DNA of 64,000 bases from Pseudomonas asuensis (GTDB taxonomy: Bacteria > Pseudomonadota > Gammaproteobacteria > Pseudomonadales > Pseudomonadaceae), in contig NZ_BMNW01000001.1 of NCBI RefSeq assembly GCF_014646755.1, positions 1 through 64,000 of the forward strand. The letters run 5' to 3'. The notes beneath the pieces are model-generated. The model worked only from the letters and a program-made list of their open reading frames with translations. It made no database searches and was not told where the DNA came from. The position numbers were made by a program, and so were the translations under genes. Of the stretch, positions 37,731-47,139 are shown in pieces. Position 1 is the stretch's first letter, and each line of letters starts with the position of its first letter.

Positions 37731-37884
37731 TTCTCTCCAGATAATGGCAGATACCTATAAGGCAAGATGCGAAAGCAGATGGTTCATGCGGCAAAATGCT
37801 CTTCTGCTGCGAGATATTGCGAAGGCGCCAGAAGACTCTAAAGAGGATAAGGCGAGCATGACAGGATGCCCGCCTTGGTTATGA

Positions 37885-38988
37885 TCAGTCGAAAGACAAT
37901 GGCTTGCGGATCGGGGTATCCCGGTGCGCCGCTCGAACATACTGAGCCGGCCAGGAAACCTTGTCGCGCAATGCCTCGGCGGCCTGCAGCGGCCAATGTG
38001 GATCACGCAGGAGCTCGCGAGCCAGCAGCACTACATCAGCCTGACCGGTACGAATAATATGCTCAGCTTGGGCTGCATCGGTAATCATCCCAACAGCACC
38101 ACTGGCAATATCAGCTTCTTTACGAACCCGTTCCGCAAATTGAGTCTGATAACCCGGCCCAACTGGAATTTCAGCGTTTGCCGCTGTACCACCAGATGAT
38201 ACGTCAACTAAATCGACACCCAGTGGCTTCAAACGTTTGGCGAGCTCTACCGTTTCATCTATGTTCCAACCATCCTCGACCCAGTCAGTTGCCGACAATC
38301 GAACAAAAACAGGCAACTCATCCGGCCAGATAGCTCGAATAGCCTGTGTAACCTCTAGAAGGAAGCGAATGCGGTTATCAAAGTTGCCGCCGTATAGATC
38401 GCTGCGCTGGTTGGAAATCGGCGAGAGGAACTGGTGCAGCAAATAACCGTGAGCGGCATGGATTTCCGCAACCTTGAACCCGGCAGCCAGCGCGCGTTCG
38501 GCCGTAGCCACAAAGGCTTTGGTGATGTCGGCAATGCCATCAGCATCCAGCTCGGTAGGCCGTGTGTGCTGAGGATCAAAGGCAATGGCTGACGGAGCAA
38601 CAGGAACCCAGCCACCCTCGGCTATAGGAACACTACCGTGCCTGCCCGCCCACGGCCGCCACGTACTGGCCTTACGGCCCGCATGGGCAATCTGAATACC
38701 CGGCACGGCGCCCTGAGACTGAATGAACTGCGTGATACGGCGCAATGGCTCGATTTGCTCATCTTTCCATAAGCCCAGATCCTGCGGAGTAATGCGGCCG
38801 TCAGGCGTTACTGCAATAGCTTCGCTGATAACCAGGCCTGCGCCACCTACCGCACGGCTGCCCAAATGGACTAGATGCCAATCATTGGCGAAGCCGTCTT
38901 CGCTTGAATACTGGCACATGGGAGAAACGACAACGCGGTTCGGAAGCGTCAGCTGGCGAAGGGTTAAAGGCTCAAAAAGTTTGCTCAT
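37885..38988 (-). CDS. NADH:flavin oxidoreductase, old-yellow-enzyme family (XenA/YqjM type)
   Basis: 367 residues from the ATG at 38988. FMN TIM-barrel enzyme reducing activated C=C bonds and nitro compounds with NAD(P)H. LFEPLTLRQLTLPNRVVVSP is followed by MCQYSSEDG, with the Cys near residue 24 that is diagnostic of the XenA/YqjM class, then DWHLVHLGSRAVGGAGLVISE. Ligand-binding His residues are in HAAHGYLLHQFLSP, with FMN contacts in the C-terminal part (ADVVLLARELLRDPHWP). The physiological substrate is unknown. Single gene between the DUF533 protein and recJ. Confidence 0.93.
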   Translation of the reverse strand: MSKLFEPLTLRQLTLPNRVVVSPMCQYSSEDGFANDWHLVHLGSRAVGGAGLVISEAIAVTPDGRITPQDLGLWKDEQIEPLRRITQFIQSQGAVPGIQIAHAGRKASTWRPWAGRHGSVPIAEGGWVPVAPSAIAFDPQHTRPTELDADGIADITKAFVATAERALAAGFKVAEIHAAHGYLLHQFLSPISNQRSDLYGGNFDNRIRFLLEVTQAIRAIWPDELPVFVRLSATDWVEDGWNIDETVELAKRLKPLGVDLVDVSSGGTAANAEIPVGPGYQTQFAERVRKEADIASGAVGMITDAAQAEHIIRTGQADVVLLARELLRDPHWPLQAAEALRDKVSWPAQYVRAAHRDTPIRKPLSFD

Positions 38989-39086
38989 GATCGCTCTCGG
39001 CACAAGGACTTGAATCCATTAGAGCCTTACTTTGCCGGAATGATCATTTCGATAGCAATGCAACTATTTTATTGCGCCCATTATTT

Positions 39087-40802
39087 TCACTTGGGTGTCA
39101 GGTGAACCACGAGAAGCTGGACGCTTTCCTGCCCGCGAAACTCGTTTACATCCAGTCGATAGGCCGCTTCGACCCAGCGAATCTGTGGATTCGGCCAGAC
39201 TTCGCGGTTGATATTGAACGCGATGCCATCCAGTTGGACGCGACCACACTCGCTTTTAAGCACCAGCTTCAAATGCCGCTCACCCACAATGCGCTGCTGA
39301 ACAACCTCGAACACACCATGGAACATCGGTTCGGGGAAATGCTGCCCCCAAGGGCCGGCATGCTTGAGTGCCCGAGCAATCTCCAGCTGAAAATCCTCTG
39401 TCTCCAATGAACCGTCGGACTGTAGACGCCCCGTCAGATCATCTTCAACCAGATGCCGCCTGACTTCAGCATCGAAAGCAACAGCAAAAGCGCCAAAGTT
39501 TTCCTGGGGCAATGAGAGTCCTGCGGCCATGGCGTGCCCGCCAAACTTAGTAATCAGCCCAGGATGACGCGCAGCTACCGCATCCAGTGCATCACGGACA
39601 TGGAACCCGGGAACCGAGCGCGCCGAGCCCTTGAGCATCCCATCGCCTGCATCGGCAAAAGCCAGTGTAGGACGGTGGTAGCGCTCCTTGAGGCGAGACG
39701 CCAGAATGCCAATAACACCCTGGTGCCATTCGGGATCAAACAGACATAACCCGAACGGCAAATCATCCTTGGGTAACTCTTTGAGCTGTGCCAACGCCTC
39801 TCGCTGCATCCCCTGCTCAATCAGCTTTCGATCCTTGTTGAGCTGATCCAGCTGCATGGCCATGTCCCGAGCAAGAGACTCGTCTTCGCACAGCAGGCAC
39901 TCAATTCCAAGCGACATGTCATCCAACCGCCCTGCTGCATTGAGACGAGGTCCCAGAATGAAGCCCAGATCGGTAGAAGTAATCTTGCCAGGCTGCCGTC
40001 CAGCCACTTCCAGCAACGCCCTAAGACCTGGACGGGCCCGTCCTGCACGTATGCGGGCTAGCCCCTGATGCACCAGAATGCGATTATTGGCATCCAGCGG
40101 CACCACATCGGCCACGCTGCCCAACGCGACCAGATCCAACAGCTCGGCCAGATTAGGCTCTTTGATGTTTAGTGCATCAAACCAGCCCTCCTCACGCAAA
40201 CGCGTCCGCAGTGCAAGCATCACATAAAAGATGACACCTACCCCGGCAATGCATTTGCTGGGAAACCCACAGGCAGGCTGGTTAGGGTTGACAATGGCAT
40301 GGGCTGCAGGCAGCTCATGCCCTGGCAAATGGTGATCGGTCACCAGTACGCGCATTCCTGCCGCCTTGGCAGCCTCAACACCGTCTATGCTGGAAATACC
40401 GTTATCTACGGTTACGAGCAAATCCGGCTGACGCTCCTGCGCTACCGCAACGATTTCAGGCGTCAGCCCATAGCCATACTCGAAGCGGTTCGGAACAAGG
40501 TAGTCGACCCAGGCGGCGCCCAGGCTACGCAGGGCAAGAACTGCAACGCTAGTAGCCGTTGCGCCATCAGCATCAAAGTCACCCACCACCAGAATGCGTT
40601 GACGCTTGGCCAATGCATCGACCAGCAGCCCTATAGCGTCATCCATCCCTTTGAACAAGCGATACGGATGCAAGCGCGCCAGCCCTTTCTCAAGCTCATC
40701 AGCGCTTTTTACGCCACGTGCGGCATAAAGACGGGTCAATAGCGGTGGAAGATCGCCCAGATCAGGCAACTCATCCGGCAGGGAACGAAGTTCGATACGC
40801 AT
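39087..40802 (-). CDS. recJ: Single-stranded-DNA exonuclease RecJ
   Basis: 5'-3' exonuclease for RecF-pathway recombination, mismatch repair and base excision repair. 571 residues. DHH-domain metal motifs are VVGDFDADGATAT, VTVDNGISS and LVTDHHLPGHELP; the DHHA1 motif is LITKFGGHAMAAGLSL near residue 415. A C-terminal OB fold follows. RecO, encoded at 0.9-1.6 kb, acts in the same pathway. Many bacteria have recJ directly before prfB; here the OYE gene, the DUF533 gene and the decayed regulator lie between. Confidence 0.97.
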   Translation of the reverse strand: MRIELRSLPDELPDLGDLPPLLTRLYAARGVKSADELEKGLARLHPYRLFKGMDDAIGLLVDALAKRQRILVVGDFDADGATATSVAVLALRSLGAAWVDYLVPNRFEYGYGLTPEIVAVAQERQPDLLVTVDNGISSIDGVEAAKAAGMRVLVTDHHLPGHELPAAHAIVNPNQPACGFPSKCIAGVGVIFYVMLALRTRLREEGWFDALNIKEPNLAELLDLVALGSVADVVPLDANNRILVHQGLARIRAGRARPGLRALLEVAGRQPGKITSTDLGFILGPRLNAAGRLDDMSLGIECLLCEDESLARDMAMQLDQLNKDRKLIEQGMQREALAQLKELPKDDLPFGLCLFDPEWHQGVIGILASRLKERYHRPTLAFADAGDGMLKGSARSVPGFHVRDALDAVAARHPGLITKFGGHAMAAGLSLPQENFGAFAVAFDAEVRRHLVEDDLTGRLQSDGSLETEDFQLEIARALKHAGPWGQHFPEPMFHGVFEVVQQRIVGERHLKLVLKSECGRVQLDGIAFNINREVWPNPQIRWVEAAYRLDVNEFRGQESVQLLVVHLTPK

Positions 40803-40916
40803 CGATTACTCAAGTGTTACAACAGAAAGAGACAACAGGCCGAACATTCGGCCAAAGCCATGACTAGATTCAAGATGAGTCTGCGCCTACGGCTTTTAAA
40901 GCGCTTCCGGATGAAT

Positions 40917-41456
40917 TTAACGCTCACCCATTAACCAGTCGAGATGAAGCTCGTGCTGACCCCGGTCATCGGTCACGAAAACGGTTCCTTCACTGATCAT
41001 CACGCTCCAGCTGATCGAGCGTGGCAAGTCAGTAGCCAATGCAGCCAGTGGCTCAACGGGCACTGCAGCAATATTCAGGTTTTTAAGCATTTTGACCGCG
41101 TCGACTACTTTGCTCTGCCAGACACGCAAATTGCCATAGGCGAGCAAGCTGACTCGCTCTGCACGGCGAGAGCACCAAACTAGCCGATCAGCATCAGGCT
41201 GGCCTACCTCAATCCAATGCAGTACGCGATCATCCAGGCTCTTTTCCCAGAGTGCAGGCTCATCAACATCGGAAAGGCCGCGCCCAAAGCCGAGCTGCTC
41301 GCCATACCACAAGGCATATCCCAAGATACGTACAGCCAGGCGCTCTTCAGTCTCGGAGGGATGGCGCGCAACAGTGAAGCGCATGTTTTCGTAAACGCTG
41401 CGATCCAGATCAGTCAGGTTAAGTTCAACTTTGTAAGGCGTGGCTTGCTGGGCCAT
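40917..41456 (-). CDS. YaeQ family protein
   Basis: 179 residues from the ATG at 41456. Begins AQQATPYKVELNLTDLDRSV, then FTVARHPSETEERLAVRILG and the acidic LSDVDEPALWEKSLDD, with HWIEVGQPDADRLVW. YaeQ has a PD-(D/E)xK nuclease-like fold; the motif elements Asp, Glu and Gln-x-Asp fit here. In Salmonella it was isolated as a suppressor of rfaH loss, but mechanism is unknown. A small 7-base stem (40837-40852) follows the gene. The upstream in-frame extension to 41552 is unsupported. Confidence 0.9.
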   Translation of the reverse strand: MAQQATPYKVELNLTDLDRSVYENMRFTVARHPSETEERLAVRILGYALWYGEQLGFGRGLSDVDEPALWEKSLDDRVLHWIEVGQPDADRLVWCSRRAERVSLLAYGNLRVWQSKVVDAVKMLKNLNIAAVPVEPLAALATDLPRSISWSVMISEGTVFVTDDRGQHELHLDWLMGER

Positions 41457-41568
41457 AAAGGTCTGCTCAGGGGGAAAGCTGACCAGTGTACCGCGAAACG
41501 ACTTGCAACAGCCGTCTAGCCTGACAGGCAGGGAACAGGATTGATGATTCAACTCATGGACAAGAATG

Positions 41569-41595
41569 AGGTGGATATCAGAACAATATCCACCT
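41569..41595 (-). terminator. Hairpin after thrC
   Basis: AGGTGGATAT/ATATCCACCT, 10-base stem with a 7-base loop, 11 bases past the thrC stop. Weak T-tract. Confidence 0.7.
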
Positions 41596-41606
41596 TTGCA
41601 CCTTAG

Positions 41607-43016
41607 TTAAAGCGGCTTGCCACGGTTACCATGTTGAGCCACAAAAGACTGCACGGCCTCGATAGCATTAGGAAGCACAGTGCAGCGCTCCTCACGCTGA
41701 AACAGATCGCTTAGGTGAGCGGGAAGCTCTAGCGCCTTGCCAACACCTGCTTTCTCAACCGCATCTGGAAACTTGACAGGATGCGCCGTCCCCAGGATGA
41801 CCATCGGCGTCGATAGGCTACGACGGCACTCGCGCGCCGCTTTAACACCGATCGCTGTATGCGGGTCAAGAACCTCACCCGTACGCTTGAAGACATCTGC
41901 AATGGTTGCGCAGGTATCCTCATCACTTACTGCCAGCGAGTCGAACAACTTACGTGCTTCGACCCAACGATCATCCTCAACAGACAGCTTGCCCGTCGCC
42001 TTGAAAGTGCTCATCAGCTCGGCCAATGTCGCACCGTTACGTCCATGCAGGTCGAATAACAGGCGCTCGAAATTGGACGACACCATGATGTCCATGGAAG
42101 GCGACAGCGAGGCGTGCAATGTATCTTTGAAGTATTGATTGCCGCTCATGAAGCGGTGCAGGATGTCGTTGCGGTTGGTCGCGACAACAAGCTGACTGAC
42201 AGGTAAGCCCATATTGCGAGCCAGGTATCCTGCGAATATATCGCCGAAATTACCGGTCGGGACCGAGAAGGCAACGGAGCGCGCCGGTGCGCCTAGTTGC
42301 AGGGCTGCATGAAAGTAGTAAACGATCTGGGCCATAATACGCGCCCAATTGATCGAGTTTACAGCAACCAGCCGTGTGCCCTTGAGAAAGCTCTGATCAG
42401 CAAAGCTTGCCTTCACCATCTCCTGACAATCATCAAAATTGCCTTCAACGGCGATGTTATGAATGTTCTCGCCAAGGATGGTTGTCATCTGGCGCCGCTG
42501 CACTTCGGATACACGCTGATGAGGATGCAAGATAAAGATATCTACATTCTCACAGCGGCGGCAGCCTTCAATAGCAGCAGATCCCGTATCGCCTGAAGTA
42601 GCGCCTATGATCACCACACGCTCGCCCCGCTTGAGCAGGATGTGATCCAACAGACGTCCTAAGAGCTGCAGGGCAAAATCCTTGAATGCCAGGGTTGGGC
42701 CATGGAACAGCTCCATTACCCATTCATTGGCATTAAGCTGACGCAGCGGCGCAATCGCACTGTGAGCGAAGTTACCGTACGTTTCCTCAAGAATCTTCTT
42801 GAAATCGGCATCGCTGATACTGCCTTCGACGAACGGGCGCATGATGCGAAACGCCAGCTCGTGATAAGGCAGCCCAGCCCAGGAAGCAATTTCCTCCTGA
42901 GTAAACCGCGGCAGATTTTCCGGTACATAAAGACCACCATCGCTGGCCAGGCCGGCCAGCAAAACATCTTCGAAGTTCAACGCAGGTGCATTGCCGCGGG
43001 TGCTGATATAACGCAT
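41607..43016 (-). CDS. thrC: Threonine synthase
   Basis: PLP enzyme converting O-phosphohomoserine to threonine. 469 residues from the ATG at 43016 (AAGG eight bases upstream). The N-terminus MRYISTRGNAPALNFEDVLL is typical. The PLP lysine is in HGPTLAFKDFALQLLG near residue 110. VVIGATSGDTGSAAIEGCRR and FSVPTGNFGDIFAGYLAR are the phosphate-binding and active-site loops. It is 58 bases downstream of hom and forms a hom-thrC operon for threonine synthesis. Confidence 0.98.
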   Translation of the reverse strand: MRYISTRGNAPALNFEDVLLAGLASDGGLYVPENLPRFTQEEIASWAGLPYHELAFRIMRPFVEGSISDADFKKILEETYGNFAHSAIAPLRQLNANEWVMELFHGPTLAFKDFALQLLGRLLDHILLKRGERVVIIGATSGDTGSAAIEGCRRCENVDIFILHPHQRVSEVQRRQMTTILGENIHNIAVEGNFDDCQEMVKASFADQSFLKGTRLVAVNSINWARIMAQIVYYFHAALQLGAPARSVAFSVPTGNFGDIFAGYLARNMGLPVSQLVVATNRNDILHRFMSGNQYFKDTLHASLSPSMDIMVSSNFERLLFDLHGRNGATLAELMSTFKATGKLSVEDDRWVEARKLFDSLAVSDEDTCATIADVFKRTGEVLDPHTAIGVKAARECRRSLSTPMVILGTAHPVKFPDAVEKAGVGKALELPAHLSDLFQREERCTVLPNAIEAVQSFVAQHGNRGKPL

Positions 43017-43074
43017 TGATTTAACCTTCAAGTAGAGCAGCTAATGGCCGAATCCATCATCCGGCTGGCCTGGA

Positions 43075-44379
43075 TCAGTTCAGATGTTCAACACGAATAC
43101 GAACAACGGCTCCTACGACGCCCTCAAGCGACTCAAGCGCCTTAATAGCTTCGTTCATATGCTGTTCGTGTACCCGGTGCGTCAACAAAATCATGGGAAT
43201 CAAGCCGTCGTGCTCTTCGGCCTCTTTCTGCATGATGGACTCTATATTGATACCACGCTCCGACAGGATGCTTGCCACCTGCGCCAAGACCCCTGGGTGG
43301 TCCTTGGCCTGGATACGCAGATAGTAGGCACTCTCACATGCCTCGATCGGTAATACCGGGTGGTCGGACAAGGCATCTGGCTGGAAAGCCAAGTGTGGGA
43401 CACGGTTTTCCGGATCCGAGGTCATGGCACGTACCACATCGACCAGATCAGCCACTACAGATGAAGCCGTTGGCTCCATGCCGGCGCCAGCACCATAGAA
43501 TAGCGTTGAGCCCACGGCATCACCGTTGACCATTACAGCGTTCATCACACCATTTACGTTGGCAATCAGCCGATCAGCTGGAATCAGCGTAGGGTGAACA
43601 CGTAACTCAATACCTTTTTCAGTGCTGCGCGCTATGCCTAAGTGCTTGATGCGATAACCCAACGCTTCGGCATAACCTACATCGGCCGTGGTCAGCGTAG
43701 TAATGCCCTCGGTATAGGCCTTATCAAATTGCAGCGGAATACCAAAGGCGATGGATGCGAGAATGGTCAGCTTATGAGCCGCGTCGATACCCTCAACATC
43801 AAAGGTAGGATCCGCTTCGGCATAGCCAAGCGCCTGAGCTTCTTTAAGTACATCTTCGAAGGCTCGACCCTTCTCGCGCATTTCAGTCAGAATGAAGTTG
43901 CCGGTACCGTTGATGATACCTGCCACCCAATTAATACGGTTAGCGGCAAGACCTTCGCGTACGGCCTTGATAACAGGAATTCCACCTGCGACCGAAGCCT
44001 CGAAGGCAACGATCACCCCCTTTTCACGAGCCTTGGCAAAAATCTCGTTGCCATGCACCGCAATCAAGGCCTTGTTCGCCGTAACAACATGCTTGCCATT
44101 ACTGATCGCTCGCATGACCAGTTCACGCGCAACCGTATAGCCGCCGATCAGCTCGACAACCACATCGATTTCAGGGTTATCGACTACGGCGAATACATCG
44201 TCGGTAATCGGGGTAATACCGGTATCACACTTGGGATTAGGACGACGCTGAGCAATCTGTGCCACCTCAATACCACGGCCAGCACGGCGCGCAATCTCTT
44301 CAGCGTTTCGTTTGAGCACATTGAAAGTACCGCCACCCACGGTACCCAGTCCGCAAATACCCACTTTTACCGGTTTCAC
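43075..44379 (-). CDS. hom: Homoserine dehydrogenase
   Basis: NAD(P)H reduction of aspartate semialdehyde to homoserine, the branch to threonine and methionine. 434 residues, GTG start. The nucleotide-binding loop is VGICGLGTVGGGTFNVL (6-22), the catalytic domain contains ITTAD-type and VEGIDAAHKLTILASIAFG near residue 205. A C-terminal ACT domain (about 350-432, HPGVLAQVASILSERGINIE) should give threonine feedback inhibition. Operon with thrC. Confidence 0.98.
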   Translation of the reverse strand: MKPVKVGICGLGTVGGGTFNVLKRNAEEIARRAGRGIEVAQIAQRRPNPKCDTGITPITDDVFAVVDNPEIDVVVELIGGYTVARELVMRAISNGKHVVTANKALIAVHGNEIFAKAREKGVIVAFEASVAGGIPVIKAVREGLAANRINWVAGIINGTGNFILTEMREKGRAFEDVLKEAQALGYAEADPTFDVEGIDAAHKLTILASIAFGIPLQFDKAYTEGITTLTTADVGYAEALGYRIKHLGIARSTEKGIELRVHPTLIPADRLIANVNGVMNAVMVNGDAVGSTLFYGAGAGMEPTASSVVADLVDVVRAMTSDPENRVPHLAFQPDALSDHPVLPIEACESAYYLRIQAKDHPGVLAQVASILSERGINIESIMQKEAEEHDGLIPMILLTHRVHEQHMNEAIKALESLEGVVGAVVRIRVEHLN

Positions 44380-44501
44380 GCGTTATTCCCCTGCTATAGG
44401 CCTCGGTAGAACACCCGGGCTGATAAAAACTTAGAAACGGAGTTTACCTCAAGCAAGCTCCTTGGCTGCCACGTATCGCTCAGGCTTTTCGTCAAGACTA
44501 A

Positions 44502-44527
44502 ACGGCCGAGCTAAGCTCGGCCGTCAT
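44502..44527 (-). terminator. Terminator after dsbC
   Basis: ACGGCCGAGCT/AGCTCGGCCGT, an 11-base stem 17 bases past the dsbC stop, with a short T-rich tail on the minus strand. Confidence 0.8.
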
Positions 44528-44540
44528 GATTGCACTATAC

Positions 44541-45269
44541 CTATTTAGCGGCTGCCAGTGCGTCATTTACTAGCTCAGAAGCCGGCTGATAACCCGGGAT
44601 CACATGACCATTGGCGAGAATAATGGCAGGTGTACCCTGAATACCAATCTGCTGTCCCAACGTAAACTGCTTGGCTATGGGGTCATCACAGGACGCTGCC
44701 TTGATCTCCTTGCCCTCGAACATATGCTCCATTGCCTCAGCCCGGTCCTTGGAGCACCACACCGCTTCGAGCTGCTTGTATCCTGCCGAGTCCAATCCTT
44801 GGCGCGGGAATGCCAGGTAACGAACCTCGACGCCCTGCTTGTTCAATTTTGGCACTTCGGCGTGTAGTTTCTGGCAATAGGGACAGGTGGTATCTGTAAA
44901 GACCGTAATGTGAGTCTTCGTCTCGCCTACTGCCGGGAAAACCACCATTTGCTGCTTGTCCAAGCCATTGATCTGCCTGGCCACCGAAGCATTCTCAGCC
45001 TGCTCGGTCAGATTAACGGCGTTACCGTCTTTGTACTGATACAGATAACCCTGAACAATGTACTGCCCATCTGCACTGGCATAGAGGACACGACCGCCTT
45101 TGAGCTGGACCTCATAAAGGCCCTCAAAAGGGCTTTTTGCAATCGACTCAATGCCAAGATCTGGCTGTAATGCACTCAGGGTCTTACGGATAGCCTGCTC
45201 GGATTCAGCCATTGCAAAGGTACTGGCAAGCCCCATGCAAACCGCCAGCACAAAACGAGTAATGCGCAT
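44541..45269 (-). CDS. dsbC: Thiol:disulfide interchange protein DsbC
   Basis: Periplasmic disulfide isomerase that corrects wrong disulfide bonds; kept reduced by DsbD. 242 residues with a signal peptide (about 1-21, ending AMA), an N-terminal dimerisation domain, and a thioredoxin domain with the active site Cys129-Pro-Tyr-Cys132 in VFTDTTCPYCQKLH. A second cysteine pair (VWCSKDR and AASCDDP) forms the structural disulfide. AGGAG precedes the ATG. It follows xerD, with a 54-base gap, in the same direction. Confidence 0.97.
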   Translation of the reverse strand: MRITRFVLAVCMGLASTFAMAESEQAIRKTLSALQPDLGIESIAKSPFEGLYEVQLKGGRVLYASADGQYIVQGYLYQYKDGNAVNLTEQAENASVARQINGLDKQQMVVFPAVGETKTHITVFTDTTCPYCQKLHAEVPKLNKQGVEVRYLAFPRQGLDSAGYKQLEAVWCSKDRAEAMEHMFEGKEIKAASCDDPIAKQFTLGQQIGIQGTPAIILANGHVIPGYQPASELVNDALAAAK

Positions 45270-45323
45270 GAATAACTCCTGTAAACAATAGCTGCCAGCC
45301 TACCACAGAGGCCGACATCGCAT

Positions 45324-46214
45324 TTAACCGCGAGGATGATGTTCGGCATGTAAGGCCTGCAAGCGAGCCCGGGCAACATGCGTATAAATTTGTGTCGTTG
45401 AAAGGCTTGAATGCCCCAGGAGCATCTGTACGGTACGCAAGTCGGCACCATGATTAAGCAGATGGGTTGCAAAGGCATGGCGCAGCGTATGTGGCGACAG
45501 AGGCTTGTCAATGCAGGCCGTTTGCGCATGCAGCTTGATCCTGTGCCAGAAGGTCTGCCGAGTCATTTCCGTCCCTCGCAGGCTTGGAAACAACACATCC
45601 GATGCCATACCGTTCTGCAACAGACCACGTGCCTCCCTAAGATAGCGCTCCACCCAATTAATGGCCTCCTCACCCAGAGGAATGAGTCGCTCCTTATTGC
45701 CCTTACCAAACACACGCATAGAGCCTTGCCGCAGGTTAACCTGTTGAAGCGTAAGCCCAACCAGCTCGCTAACTCGAAGGCCCGTCGCGTATAGCACTTC
45801 CAGCATGGTCCGATCACGTAAACCCAGCGGATCTTCAGGGTCCGGCGCAGCCAGCAATGCCTCGACATCTGCTTCCGATAAACTTTTGGGCAAGGGGGCT
45901 CCAAGACGGGGCATATCTACCTGAAGCGTAGGATCAGTGTCTATAAGGCCTTCACGAACGGCATACCGGTAAAAGCCACGAACGCTTGAAAGAAAACGTG
46001 CCGTCGAGCGGGCCTTATAGCCCTTGTCCAGCCGCCACGCCAGATGATCCAGGATCATCTCCCGACCAGCGTTTTCAAGAGAAACGCCCCGCTCCGTCAA
46101 CCAAACATTGAACTGGCCCAGGTCATTGGAATAGGCGTCACGCGTATGCTCGGACAGCCCTTTCTCAAGCCATAAGGCATCCAAAAATCTATTGATGTAA
46201 GGATGATTACGCAT
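45324..46214 (-). CDS. xerD: Tyrosine recombinase XerD
   Basis: With XerC resolves chromosome dimers at dif. 296 residues from the ATG at 46214; a TTG two codons earlier is possible. The N-terminal SAM-like DNA-binding domain has YINRFLDALWLEKGLSEHTRDAY (in part). Catalytic residues are Arg in YATGLRVSELVGL, Lys in RVFGKGNKERLIPLG, His and Arg in HTLRHAFATHLLNHG, His in LGHSSLSTTQIYTHV, and the Tyr in that last motif. Normal length. No attachment-site remnants or integrase context were seen, so it is the housekeeping copy. Confidence 0.96.
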   Translation of the reverse strand: MRNHPYINRFLDALWLEKGLSEHTRDAYSNDLGQFNVWLTERGVSLENAGREMILDHLAWRLDKGYKARSTARFLSSVRGFYRYAVREGLIDTDPTLQVDMPRLGAPLPKSLSEADVEALLAAPDPEDPLGLRDRTMLEVLYATGLRVSELVGLTLQQVNLRQGSMRVFGKGNKERLIPLGEEAINWVERYLREARGLLQNGMASDVLFPSLRGTEMTRQTFWHRIKLHAQTACIDKPLSPHTLRHAFATHLLNHGADLRTVQMLLGHSSLSTTQIYTHVARARLQALHAEHHPRG

Positions 46215-46229
46215 TGGCAATGCTACAAC

Positions 46230-46655
46230 TCAAGTATGTTGAGGAAAGTCAGGCAGAACAGAAACTGGTCGTTTTTCTTCGTCAATTGCAACAAAGCTAA
46301 ACGCACCGCTAATAGCCAACTCACGGCCTTCGTTATACATACTCTCGAGGTAAACCTCGACACCTACCTTAATACTGGTATTACCTACCTTTATTACCCG
46401 CCCGATCAGCTCAACGATAGAGCCCCCAGGAATAGCATGATTAAAGTCGATACGGTCAGTTGATACCGTTACCAGCGGCAAACGGCAGAACCGTGTTGCG
46501 GTAATGAAAGATACCTCATCCATCCATGCCAGGGCTTGCCCGCCAAACAATGTGTGATGATGATTCGTATCAGGAGGAAACACCGCCTTGGCTACACGTG
46601 TTTCAGATAGCTCTGTTCGACGTGCGATTTCTTGCTCTCTCAGGGACATAGACAT
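46230..46655 (-). CDS. Acyl-CoA thioesterase, hotdog fold
   Basis: 141 residues, single hotdog domain of the YciA/BFIT class. The motif AVFPPDTNHHHTLFGGQALA with WMDEVSFITATRF holds the catalytic Asn and Asp. The hydrophobic strand ITVSTDRIDF-type (VTVSTDRIDFNHAIPGG) follows. It hydrolyses acyl-CoA esters in the cytosol; chain-length preference cannot be read. It starts about 90 bases downstream of rplS on the other side of that operon's terminator and ends 15 bases before xerD starts downstream. Confidence 0.9.
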   Translation of the reverse strand: MSMSLREQEIARRTELSETRVAKAVFPPDTNHHHTLFGGQALAWMDEVSFITATRFCRLPLVTVSTDRIDFNHAIPGGSIVELIGRVIKVGNTSIKVGVEVYLESMYNEGRELAISGAFSFVAIDEEKRPVSVLPDFPQHT

Positions 46656-46701
46656 CTAACAACTCGCTTGAATCACGCCTACTGCTTTTCATACACGCAA
46701 C

Positions 46702-46730
46702 AAAAAAGCAGCCCGAGGGCTGCTTTTTTG
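46702..46730 (-). terminator. Intrinsic terminator of the rpsP-rimM-trmD-rplS operon
   Basis: AAAAAAGCAGCC-cgag-GGCTGCTTTTTT, strong stem with A and T runs, 14 bases past the rplS stop. Confidence 0.95.
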
Positions 46731-46743
46731 TGAAATCGCTGAA

Positions 46744-47094
46744 TTAAGCCAGCTTTTCCTTGATACGTGCTGCCTTGCCAGACAGTTCGCGCAGGTAGTA
46801 CAGCTTGGCTTTACGAACATCACCGCGACGCTTGACGCTGATGCTGTCAATAATGGGGCTGTAAGTTTGGAAGGTACGCTCTACACCTACACCGTTGGAA
46901 ATCTTGCGAACGGTGAAAGCACTGTTCAGGCCGCGGTTACGCTTGCCAATTACAACGCCTTCAAAGGCCTGCAGACGCTGACGGTCGCCTTCCTTTACTT
47001 TTACTTGGACAATCACGGTATCACCAGGCGCGAAAGCCGGGATTTCCTTGTTCATTTGTTCAGCTTCAAGCTGTGCAATAATCTTGTTGGTCAT
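46744..47094 (-). CDS. rplS: 50S ribosomal protein L19
   Basis: 116 residues, usual length. [58 protein letters not shown] and the C-terminal [20 protein letters not shown] are the L19 landmarks. It lies at the subunit interface of the ribosome. It is last in rpsP-rimM-trmD-rplS, 45 bases after trmD. Confidence 0.99.
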   Translation of the reverse strand: MTNKIIAQLEAEQMNKEIPAFAPGDTVIVQVKVKEGDRQRLQAFEGVVIGKRNRGLNSAFTVRKISNGVGVERTFQTYSPIIDSISVKRRGDVRKAKLYYLRELSGKAARIKEKLA

Positions 47095-47139
47095 GCTAGT
47101 GTGCTCCTAAGACAAGCCGTCAGACCTGCCATCGATACG

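Noticed and set aside
45324-46214. Integrase of a mobile element
   Set aside because: The sequence is XerD with normal length and neighbours (dsbC, hom, thrC), with no attachment repeats or phage genes beside it.
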